A DNA stretch of 64,000 nt, from the NCBI GenBank assembly GCA_905250125.1, contig CAJNOL010000873.1, forward strand, positions 33,482 through 97,481, in the 5' to 3' direction. The position numbers and the translations under genes were made by a program. Below are positions 40,979-51,806 of the stretch, piece by piece (the stretch's first letter is position 1; every line of letters begins with the position of its first letter). The notes under the pieces are model-generated. The model was not told the DNA's origin. It saw only the letters and a list, made by a program, of their open reading frames with translations, and searched no databases. This DNA comes from Rotaria sordida (lineage: Eukaryota; Rotifera; Eurotatoria; Philodinida; Philodinidae).

Positions 40979-41630
40979 TATTATCAAGGAAAAATTGAAG
41001 GGCTTTCCTGTCCGAAGCTTCTCAGGAACGGCTCGACGAAAAATTATGAAACTTTCAAAACAGATGGACTATCGATAAATAAAGCAAAAGTTGCCATAGA
41101 CTCAAAATTCTTAGATGCTTCTTTCAGAGAGATATGAGGATTCCAAAAGTCAAAAATGGTCAGAGATTGTTCCTCCTTGCAACATTCTATATTTCACTTT
41201 TTTAAGCTGCAGTTTTTTTCGATGACAAATAGAATCTAATCGAGATGTGTGTGTGTGTGGTTTTTTTTCTTTCAAAAATACAGTTTCTGGAGCTCACGAG
41301 AAGCAAAATACTAAAAGCGCTGTCAAAAGAACGTGTTTTTTGCAGTGGTACTAATTTTTTAAAGGCTACTAGATTCCTTAGGAACAACATTTTGAAGAAA
41401 AAAACACGCACCCCAATTGGATTAAAATACTTATTATTTGAGCTCGATCGGACATACTGTGTGGAAGAAAAGAGTAGGAAGTTTTTTGGTTCAAAAATGG
41501 TTTTTTGAGGAAAACGAAAAACAAACTTTCCTGTATGTATTAGGAAAGATTTATCTATCCTGAAAGTTTCAAATTTTTCTGATAAGCCGTTCTCCTGAAA
41601 CCTCGGAAAGGAGGGAAAGGTACTCTTAAG
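40973..41630. mobile_element. CTTAAG-family foldback element, copy D, abutting copy C
   Basis: Both ends are CTTAAG. The left arm (40973-41110) has TCCGAAGCTTCTCAGGAACGG, ATGAAACTTTCAAA and GTTGCCATAGACTCAAAATTC. The right arm (41545-41630) is its inverted counterpart, with GATAAGCCGTTCTCCTGAAA and CCTCGGAAAGGAGG. The interior has GT-rich and purine-rich tracts and no real gene. It may be a non-autonomous DNA transposon of about 660 bp. Confidence 0.7.
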
Positions 41631-42595
41631 AGAAAAAGATATGATCGCATGATGTACATGTTCATTTGAGATGCTATTACATATTAGAAACTTAATTATG
41701 GCGTGAATGACACTCCAGTGATCACGCCATTTATTAGCTCAATAATGAGAGTACATGACAAATTAGCTTTATGAGAGAAAAAAAATAGTGAGCCATTAGC
41801 GAAATGGATTTCTATGAAACATTGATGCATGTCTTAAATGATCATCTTTTAAGAAGAAAAATTGTTAATTCTATGAGTTTGCTATGTCGATTAAGTAGTT
41901 CGTGCAGACTCCAGGAAATTCATTTGAGAACTATCATTTTCTAATAAAGAGTGAAGTTTCACGAACATTTAATCATCATAAGTACGTGCAAGACAAAAAA
42001 AAAATAGCGTTGTCTGTTAAGATTATTGTAAGACTTGTTGATGATATCAAAATAATCAAAAGCAATCCTACAATAGTCTGACATCAAAGCTTTTTTAACT
42101 ACATATCTGACAGACATAGATATGCATTTAAATAAATATTTCAAACTTCCTAATGAATTTTATTATTCTAAGTTTTATTGATCGATTACTTGTAGACTTC
42201 ATAATTACAAGACGATGCCGATTTATATGTCTGTTGTTTCTTCGTATATAATTATTTCGAAATTTCAATTCTTACTATTGTTTACATACGTATATTAATG
42301 CTACGTATATGTTCGTTATTTTTCTAGGATTTTTTTCTTTCCCGTTTTATTTAATATATTTATGTTACACGCACACATATAGGCATATGTCACTGTGTCA
42401 CAATAATATTTTCTAAGTAACTATTCGCATTTTGTTTTTCTAGATATTGACTTTCAGTCACGCATTACCATTCTATTGAAATACGAGCTTAGACAAACAA
42501 TCGTTTTCAAAGAAAGAAATTTTCTATTAAAATTGAAATTATATATTATTTTAGATCATTTGTATTATATGAAAATATAAGAAATTAATTTATCA

Positions 42596-43847
42596 ATGGG
42601 TTCAAAATCATCACGACATAATTTAGATGATAGTGAACCATTAAGTAAAGAAACAATAGAAGAACTTTGTCACGATACCGGATTTACAGAAGATGAATTA
42701 CTTAAATTACATACGTAAGTTGTTAGTTATTTGTCTTGAAGATTCTTGTTTTTTTTTTGTTAATTTTGTTTAAATGATATTTTTAGAGATTTTTATAAAG
42801 ATTGTCCTGATGGTAAATTAACATTAAAACAATTTGAAAATGAATATTCAAGAATAATGGGAAAACCTAAACAAAAAACATTAAATTATATTAGACATAT
42901 GTTTAATGTTTATGATCAAGATAAAAGTCAATTTATTGATTTTAGGTAAGAAAACAATTGAAAATATAATTACATGATTGTTTCTATTTCATGTCATTAT
43001 TTTTAAAAAAAAATTTTTTCTTTTATTTAGAGAATTTGTCATAGCATTATCAGCTGTTACTGTAGTTAATCGTCTTCGTCTTATTGAAACTCTTTTTAGT
43101 ATATTCGATTTAGATAATGATGGAAAAATTACAAAAGATGAAATAGATAAAATGTTACATACACTTGTTGATGTAACAAATTCAAATAAAAGACATAATA
43201 TTTCTTATTCAAATGAACATGATTTAAATAAACAACATAATTTACAAAGACGTATTGATGATGCATTTAATGCATTAAATACAAATGATGATGATCATAT
43301 AACTAAAGATGAATTTATTGAATGGTATATGAAATCTGATCTTTTATCTGATGTTTCATCTAATGAAATAAATACTTCAAATAAATTATATTTTCAAGAA
43401 CGTAATAAAAAATATCGAAAAATAAAAAATAATCAATTTAATTCAAATAAAAATAAAGAAAGTAATCGTCAACAACCTCAAATTATTTATATGTCACAAA
43501 TGACTGAACGACAATTATCATTAAATACGGATGATAATGATGAAGGTATTGATAATAAAACAACAACAGCAACAATACATAGAAGAATAAATTTAGATAA
43601 TACTAATTTACATTATTCAAAAGGTAATAGACGATGGGAATATTTATTTAATTCTGTTTTTAAACAAATTCATGGACAAATTTCGGATGATGAACAACAA
43701 AAACATATAAATCTAAATGATCATAATCGAATAAATTATTTTCATCTACGAAAACAACAACATAAAGAAAATTTTAAATTAGATAATAATAAACAAAAAT
43801 CAAATGATGGTTCATCATCTCCTGATATTATTTCTGTTAGATTCTAG
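42596..43847 (+). CDS. Neuronal-calcium-sensor-like EF-hand protein with a long C-terminal tail
   Basis: Three exons join in phase (42596-42714, 42787-42945, 43031-43847), giving about 364 residues. The start MGSKSS fits N-myristoylation, and the order (helix, CPDGKLTLKQF pseudo-EF-hand, then canonical EF-hands) is that of frequenin/recoverin-type calcium sensors, which move to membranes when calcium binds. EF2 is Asp83-Glu94 (DQDKSQFIDFRE) and EF3 Asp119-Glu130 (DLDNDGKITKDE). EF4 is 176-187 (NTNDDDHITKDE) with Asn at the first ligand position, so it may bind weakly. The family is usually about 190 residues. Here a 160-residue Asn/Gln/Lys/His-rich tail follows and looks disordered. An acceptor ends 41 bp before the ATG. 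Confidence 0.85.
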
Positions 43848-44764
43848 AATATTTTTCTAATATTTTTGTTTTCTAATTATAGCTGTTTGTGATAGAAATA
43901 AATTTTTATGCAGATAGATTGACATAAAAAAAAGAAATATATATATATTTTTTTTGTGTCTTGTTTGTAAAATATATATTTATATGTAAATATTATTATT
44001 ATGAAAGAGATTTTGACGGATGTTTCGATAATTCCCGCAGGTTGAAAATATTCAGCAGAAATTCGACTATGTAATAATTAATTGTAGTTAAAAAAAAATG
44101 ATTATTACTATATAATAAAAAATGAATAGAGTTCTTGATTGTTTAAAGTTTAAGTCTCTTTTTATCAAATGAAAAGTAGAAATTAGAGTATGAATGCGAG
44201 CCTTTTATTCACCTCTACACATTCACATTCATACATGATATTGACTTTATGTCTTGTTTTATTCATCAACGAGGGCTTAACTATCGAGAGTTCAAGTGTC
44301 ACAAGGCACATCTGTTATGTTATCTTTTTATATTTGTTCGATTTAAAATTATTATGTTCAGCTCTTTAATATTAGTTTTTAATTGTCTAAATTATGAGAA
44401 TATATGTTAATATCGACAATGATTAACATATGATATGTTTATTAATAATAAGTATCATCGAATTATATATGATGATTATTTACCGATCGCAATGAAGATT
44501 TTAATGAAAGTATGTTGATTTTGACTATGCTTTCTGGAATTAAACAGGTATAAATTTTCTGTAGAAAAACATTTATTAATATGAAATGTGAATTGTAATC
44601 TTAGTATAAGATTTCAGTCCTTGTTCAAGCGATTGTAAGATAATATATATATTTTTTTTTAAAACTATTCTCTGATACAGCGAAAGAAAAAATAATCTAC
44701 TTCTTTATTGATAATCTATTTTTTTCTCATACATACAACATAAAAGAAAAAAAAAAAAAGTTTA
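43848..44764. other. Intergenic region between convergent genes
   Basis: AT-rich 3'-flanking DNA of two genes read towards each other, with short TA runs near 43935-43950 and a T tract near 44650. I see no gene or clear repeat. Confidence 0.5.
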
Positions 44765-45301
44765 TTAAATTCTCGCAAGAAATTCACCATTTTTAAGAAA
44801 AAAACAAATATCATCATCAGCCATTAATTTTTCATTTGAACAAATATCATCAATCCATTGATGTAGTAAAGCTTTAGTATTAGATCTTGGTGGTAATGAA
44901 TATGAACGATATTTTCCTTGTTGTTGATGATGTTTTTGTTTTGATGAATCATATATTGTATGACTACGTGATGATGGACGTTCATGTTTTGAATTATACA
45001 TTGATAAATCATCATAAGCATCAAAAGCAACATGAAGTCTTTTAATATATAAATCAACATTAGGATTATTATGAACAACAATTTCCGATCGATATTTTCC
45101 AGGTTTTATTTGTTTATTCATTGTAAAATGAATTGGTTTTAAAGATCCACTTATTTTTGTTGGAGAATCATTTATAAAATGTCGTTCTTCAGCTTGACAT
45201 TCAATTTGAATAGATTGCGGTTGTATAGAATTTGTAGGATATTTTCTTTGTTGATATTGTGGAGGTCGAGATATAAGTAATTCTTCGTTGGAAATAGTCA
45301 T
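44765..45301 (-). CDS. Uncharacterised protein, 178 residues
   Basis: An intact single-exon frame with host-like codon use and an acceptor (TTTTTCTAG) ending 8 bp before the ATG, so it is probably a real gene. The middle (SGSLKPIHFTMNKQIKPGKY, then VVHNNPNVDLYIKRLHVAFD) looks globular. It is followed by a His/Gln/Ser-rich linker and a C-terminal segment WIDDICSNEKLMADDDICFF that ends soon after. That tail loosely recalls the end of a PX (phosphoinositide-binding) domain, but the PX core is not obvious. I do not assign a function. It lies 966 bp after EPS15, so it is probably not part of that gene cluster. Confidence 0.6.
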   Translation of the reverse strand: MTISNEELLISRPPQYQQRKYPTNSIQPQSIQIECQAEERHFINDSPTKISGSLKPIHFTMNKQIKPGKYRSEIVVHNNPNVDLYIKRLHVAFDAYDDLSMYNSKHERPSSRSHTIYDSSKQKHHQQQGKYRSYSLPPRSNTKALLHQWIDDICSNEKLMADDDICFFLKNGEFLARI

Positions 45302-46267
45302 TTATTTATCTAGAAAAATAAATTAAATTATTTTCCATATATATATATGTAAACCATAGTTTGATAAGCAAAAGGTCATATTTTTTCTTTTTCTTGTCCT
45401 AGAATAAATAAAAACAATATTTGTAATATAACCGATCTTGATATTATATATATTAAACAATATATAACATCACATATATAAAGTTTCTTGATTCATTCCT
45501 CGTCATTAATTCTTATTACAACTTGTGAAAAGTAAATATTATTTCTACTTCTTTTTTTTCTTCTCACTTATCAATATTCGACACTATAAGTAGACAAATA
45601 TATATATATATATATATATACATCTGTAGCATCTGACATTGGTAGACATAAACTACTTTTGCATGTGTCTAACAGATTTAAAAGATTAGTATGTCGTGAT
45701 TCTAAATAGTTCTTTTTCTTCGTTCTCTTAAGTCGACGCACAAAACATTACCTGGCATTGAAAAATAACAACAAACGTTATATAGGTATTGGTATCAAAA
45801 GAAAATGAAAGTCTTACTTGTGCCGTTAGAACATACCTTCTTCCTTTTTTTTTTTTTTCGATCTGCAATCAATGTTCCTTTTCATTTTCTCTTTTCTCTT
45901 CCACATTTGCTCTTCATCGATCGTATTGAGAAAGAGAGAAAAAAAACTTGCGATAAAAAAAGAAACGAAAACAACCCACCTATTATAAAAAAAAAACCAA
46001 AGAGACATTTGGCCTTGGTTTAGAATTGATGCCCTTTTATGTGTTGATAGCACAAGCAATATTATTTCATTAATTTAAACATTTAAATTAATTTTAAATC
46101 GACAAATACAATAAGTTCTATTTTAATAATTATTTAGACAACATTTAAAATAAAATATAAGACTAGACATAATATGGATAATCGAGAAGAAAAAAAAAAA
46201 GAGAATAAATATATTTTATACATATATGAATAAAAGTTTTTTTTTTTTTTTTTTGTTTGTTTTAATA
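45302..46267. other. Intergenic region between the 178-residue gene and EPS15
   Basis: AT-rich, with a TA microsatellite at about 45598-45620 and long homopolymer A/T runs. The overlapping frames at 45805-46059 are products of homopolymer-rich sequence rather than genes. It presumably holds the promoter of the 178-residue gene and the EPS15 3' UTR. Confidence 0.5.
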
Positions 46268-49200
46268 TTAACCAAAAATATCAAAGAGATCATTAAATGC
46301 TTGTGTACCAGGTTGTGGTGGTTCTTGACGTGTTGGTTCCCATGGTGTAGCCGATTGTGGTCGATTGGTAGATGGTGCAGTAGGTTGACTAAAATCGTGA
46401 CCACCAAACATACTTGCACCGGGTGTTTTTGAACGATTAGTCATTGATTTTTTAATTAATTCATGTGCTGCATTAAAATCAACAGGACGAAATGGATCTG
46501 TGTCGTCTAATTTTTGATTTGTTGCTGATGTTGCTGAAATAAATGGATCATCAGTTCGTGTACTACCAAATGGATCGTTGGTACCACCAAATGCATTAAA
46601 TGTATTACTTGCATTTGCTGGTAAACCAAATGGATCTTGAAAGGAACTTGTCGTTGATGGTAGTTGAGATTGTTGTTGTTGTTGTGGTTGTTGAGGAAAA
46701 ACCATTTTATTAACTACGAAAGGTGCTGATTTAACAGGAGTATCAGCAAGCTATATGATACAAAAAGAAAAATATATAATATCAAACTGAAAATCTATAT
46801 AGATTCTTCTACCTGTTTAAATTTATTTATTAATTCATTAATAGCTGCTTGTGAATCTTTTTGATCACTTTTCGTATATTCATCAATTAAAGTTCGTTGA
46901 TTTTCAACAATATGTTGATAACGTTCAAGATCAAGTTTAATTTGTCCTAATTGTTGTTGTTTATTTAAAAGACGATTTTCAATAGTATTTTTTTCATCTT
47001 TAATTTTATTTAATGTTTGACGTGTTTCTTGTTGTGCATCAGTTTGAACAGATAGTTCATTAATTTTTTCACGTGCTATTGTTATTAAACGATTTTCTTC
47101 TTTAATTTGTTGTTCAATATCATGAATATCTTTAATTGTTTTTTCTTTTCGATTTTGTATATCATTTAATTCATTTTGTTTTTCAGTCATACGTTGTTGA
47201 CGTTCAGCTAATGTTGCATTAACTGTACCAGAACGAAGTTCAAGTGATGATAATTCAGCACGTTTATCTTTAACAGCTTGTTGTTTTTCATTAAAATGTA
47301 CTTCGCATAAACTTTTTTCACTTGTTAATGTATTTACTTCACTTAATAATTGTTGTAATTCAGCATTATCACTTTCATTTATTGAAAATGTTTTTGGTCG
47401 AAGTGATGGTGGTATCATATCATGTGAAAGTTCCATTGGAAGTTGATAATTTGCAGCTATATATAGAGCAAAAATTACTTTATAAATTTTTCTTTTTCAA
47501 AAAAAAAAAAATTATCTAAATCGAAGAATTTAATACAATTCTCATATGATAAATCATAGTATATGTACGGAGAAACATAAAACGAATAAGAAAATTGTTA
47601 TTTGAATTTCGATTTAGATTAAATTCAAAATAAGATCATTTCTTTTTTTTGTTATTATGTTCTAATTTTTTCTTCTGACAACAATCGATCATCATCCACA
47701 TAGGACAAAAATTTGAACTCGAAAAATAGAACCTACAGTTTTTTGGATGCTGTTTGATCCTATTTTTTGAAAATGAGTGAGACTCAGTGGGACTAAGAAA
47801 CTGCAAAAATGGGTTCGGACTCATGTGTTATTCAATCAGAAATTTCAGATCAAAATCTCATAATTGAATTTTCCATAAATAGCTGGTTCCGAGATCGAAA
47901 ACCTACTAAAATAGTCATAATTCTGGCTGGTTTAGACATAGGCCTAAAGTGTTTTAGGGTTTTCTTAGTTTCACTGAGTCTTACTCGTAGTCAAAATATG
48001 AGATCAAACAGCGTCCGACAGCTGAGTCTGTTTCCCCGTAAGATAAAATGTTTGCAACACTGGTGATATCTGTTGATAAAACTCAATGAATTCTATCGAA
48101 GACACCTCACCTTTAAATGAAGTTTAATTTAATTTTTTGTATTCGTCTTCTAAGAATATTGTATTACAGATTGTCATTATTAGCCAAAAATCGCACTTCT
48201 TTTTAAACTATTAAACGTTTTGTATTCTTTTTATTCCTATACATATGGATCTATTTAGAAATAAGCAACGAATTGTGATTGTTTATAAAAAAAATATGTT
48301 TTTTTTTTCCTTAAATTCTAGTAAAATATACATCATTTGATGCAAAATGGAACTATAATATTTTGATCATGTCGAAATATATTTGTTAATAAACGATTAA
48401 AGGAAAAGAAAAACAAACCTTTTAATTTCAGACTAATAAAATATGATGCTAATGCAAATTGTTCTGCATTAAGTTTTCCAGTTTGACCAATATCGCATAG
48501 GTTCCAAATATGTGATAAAACAAAATTTGGTAAACCACTTGCAAGAAATGTTTGAAAAACATCTCCGCCTATAGAGAAAATCATAGCAAATAATAATTTT
48601 TTTTTTTTGCTTCAATATATTCTCATTTTTATACCTGCAATAAATCCATCTTTATCAAGATCTAATTGTTGAAATAAAATATCAAATTTTTGTTTTTCTT
48701 CTGCACTAACAATCCAATTATCATCGGTTCGTTTTGATGGTGAAACTTGTAATGGTGTTAATGATGTTAATATATTTGTATTTGTATTTGTTGAAATTAA
48801 ATTTGGTAAAACAATACCAGTTTCAATAACTGATGCACGACGCATTCGTATTGGCATTAAATTTGTTGGTAAACGTTCAGGTAATTCACGTATTGTTGAT
48901 GATTTTAAACCATGAATAAGAAACATAGCTATAGCAAATTCATTGCTATCAAGTGCACCATCTTCATCAGTATCACTTAATTCCCAAATTTTATGTAATT
49001 GATCAGCTGATAAACCTGATTTAAGAAATATTGGTTTAACTGATGAACCAGGTATTTTATTCATTGGACCACTTAATTTTTCAAATGCACGATCAAATGT
49101 ACAACGTGCTGTTGGTCCTATTGTCCATATATCAGCAATAGATAAACTTATTGTTGGTGGTATATCACTACCTAAATTTGGTGGTACAATATCTTTTGTT

Positions 49201-49490
49201 ATATTTGAATAATCATGATAATCTAAATTATTTTGTGCTAATGCAATTAATTTAAGTCCAATATAAAATCCACGTCGATCTAAATAACCACGACCAAGTG
49301 GATCAGATAAATTCCATATTAATTTTAATTGATCAGGTTTTAAATGAGAACGTTGAAAATAATTATTTGCTTCAATTGAACTTACTATACCATGATCAAG
49401 TCGATCAGCTTGTGAAAAATGATATTCATATATACCATATTGTGATTTTGATATCACATGATCTAAATCAATTGTATCAATATCTGTCAT
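46268..49490 (-). CDS. EPS15: EPS15/EPS15L1-like endocytic adaptor
   Basis: EPS15 is an early clathrin-coat scaffold: its EH domains bind NPF motifs and its DPF motifs bind AP-2. Four exons join in phase (48635-49490, 48419-48568, 46813-47456, 46268-46750), giving about 710 residues. EH1 is at about 10-100, EH2 about 115-205 (LHKIWELSDTDEDGALDSNE), and EH3 spans exons 1-2 (FDILFQQLDLDKDGFIAGGD, then LSHIWNLCDIG). A coiled coil follows (about 375-545). The tail has four DPF motifs (QDPFGL, NDPFGS, DDPFIS, TDPFRP) and ends DLFDIFG. The C-terminal ubiquitin-interacting motifs of vertebrate EPS15 are not seen. The ATG directly follows TTTTCAG, and the gene lies 168 bp after DNAAF2. Intron 2 (962 bp) holds a foldback element. 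Confidence 0.92.
47740..48018. mobile_element. Foldback element in EPS15 intron 2
   Basis: The arms 47740-47802 and 47958-48018 are inverted copies: GCTGTTTGATCCTATTTTTTGA and GAGTGAGACTCAGTGGGACTAAGAAAC at the left, with GTTTCACTGAGTCTTACTC and ATGAGATCAAACAGCG at the right. Sequence past the right end (ATGAGATCAAACAGCG through CCCCGTAAG) also resembles 52762-52804 in DNAAF2 intron 2, so the family is dispersed. Confidence 0.65.
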
Positions 49491-49658
49491 CTGAAAAGAA
49501 CAGAAACGTGTAAATGTCATTTTTTTTAATTTTAAAAACACCATCAACTATAGATGCTAATGTGTATAGTAGATAATGCATTGAATATTTACAATAAAAA
49601 GAAAAAAGTCCAACAAACATGCCCAGCACAAGACAATAAAAAGAAAAAAATTCAAAGA

Positions 49659-51774
49659 CTAATTGTCTAATTCAAATATAAGCGGATTTGTAAATCGTAC
49701 AGCTGATTTAGTAGTTGGTGTTGTTGTTGTTTCTTCTGTATGGTCATTATTATTTGATTGAGATCCACTTGCTTGCCAAGCAATAACATCTTGAAATTCA
49801 ATAGGATTTTTATAAGTATCAGATTGTTTAGTTTTATTTTTTTCATTAATGGAATCATCTTGATCACTTGATTGAGAATTAAGAGAATCTTGTCGTTTAC
49901 GTTTTTTTAATTTTCGTTGTTGATTTGATGATAATTTTTTCATACCCGAAACTGGTCCACCTGGTTTAAATGTTTTTCTTGATACTTGATTATTAAATGT
50001 TACATGTTTAACATTACCAGATGAATTTGATGTTGGACAAAAACTATTACTACCACTACTATCTGGTGATGTTACTATACTATTATTTTCATTACTACTT
50101 GTTAAATCATCGACTGCTGAAGATGCTTCAAATACAGATTCTTCACGTTGAAATTCAGTACTTATATTAATAAATGGATCATTTAATGATTCTGATAATG
50201 AACGATATTTTGTTGAATTTTTTAATATACCCTAAAAATTAGAAAAAAGAAACAAACAAATAATGAGAAAAGTATTAAATGTTTTCTAATTTTATGAGAC
50301 ATCAAAAAATCATAGCATAATTGTCTATTTAAGTTTTGTTAATATAGATATTATTTTATATATTTGTATTTAAAGAATATGATCAGTAGTGTCAAACCTG
50401 AAAGTTGAATTCAATTATCCAATGATTGAAGTAAAGATACTCAAATATTCCACTATTCTGAGATGCTACAAGCATAGTGTACACAAAGACGAGCATAGAT
50501 TGCGGCCTTTCGGGAGCGCGAAACGCCTCCACGTCGTGACGTTGATATGAAAGGTCAATCAGGCGGAAAAGAGCACTTCCTCCTAGTAAATATTCATGAT
50601 GACAATTTTGAGTTATGGAATAAGTAAAAAGGAAATGAACTATCAATTATTGGTTGGGTGTGTGTACGTCGTTCGCATTACCAATGATTGAATAGTTGAA
50701 TTCAATCTTCAAGTTTGATATGTATGAATATGATGGAGGTTAGATAGAATACATTTGCCTTTCGGCTATCTTGTGCTCTAGGATACTGTCAAAAGATATT
50801 CTCTCGATCGATCGATTGACCGCTGCATACACACTGACTAACCACATACCAGCCTTGAGAATCAGCATATATCTCAACAAAATTAATAATTCCTAGTAGA
50901 CGACTGATTCGAGGTAGTCAACACGCTCATGACGTGCCTAAGGTTATTCCATTACCCATTGTATTGAGACTCGAACATGGTACTTTACGAGTATATATAG
51001 CACTATGTAACTACTCAACTATGACGACTCCTAGAATATTATAAAGACCAAACACTCTAAAAAGAGGCTGGTAGGAAAGATCTAAAATTTATAGTCGAAC
51101 ATATTCTAAAGAAAAAATTTCAGATATCATGCATGTCAATGAGATAAGAGGTTTATTTTGTTTAGCTTTTCTTCTAATTTCTTTTCTGCATTATACCAAC
51201 GAGTCTATGTAAACTCATCATGATGTACACAACAAAAGAATCTTTGTACTTCGCCTGGAAGCGGGATGCTGATGCACATCTTCGGAGCTAGGTCTGGGGA
51301 CGGAACTCAAATGCAAGCGTCTGATGGTCGATCGACTGGGATTAATCCAAGCAAGATACGAGTACTTACAATGAAACAACAGTGCATGATGTGATGTCTC
51401 AGTGGAAATAAACATTCGAAAGAACCAAGAGAAAGTAAATGAATGAATGTATATTCAGAAAGTCGGACCAAATAGTACTGTTTCATGCTAATTCAAAGAT
51501 TATAAAAAAAAGATCATAAAAGAACAATATGATTCATTAAAATTGTTACTATCTGTTCTAAGATATCAGAAAAATATTATAAAACTTCCAAATTCCTAAA
51601 ATGACTTGTTATATTTTATTCTGATTGATTTACTTTAAGTTTAAATTTTCCATTAGATGAAACTTCAAGATCAACTTGTGATTCCGACATATGTCGACGA
51701 TACATTGATGAACGTGGAATAACTTTTGGCATATCTGGTAAATTATCATCGTTTTCTTCGGAGGTAATTTTTCG

Positions 51775-51806
<32 letters not shown>

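Larger units (their letters stand above)
40024..42595. other. Intergenic region, kelch gene to EF-hand gene
   Basis: It holds the two abutting CTTAAG-family elements (listed separately). The rest (41631-42595) is AT-rich and without a recognisable gene. An acceptor-like TATTTTAG ends at 42554, 41 bp before the EF-hand gene start. Confidence 0.5.

Noticed and set aside
45805..46059. Overlapping frames on both strands
   Set aside because: Driven by poly-A/poly-T and GAGAGA tracts; no conservation signal.
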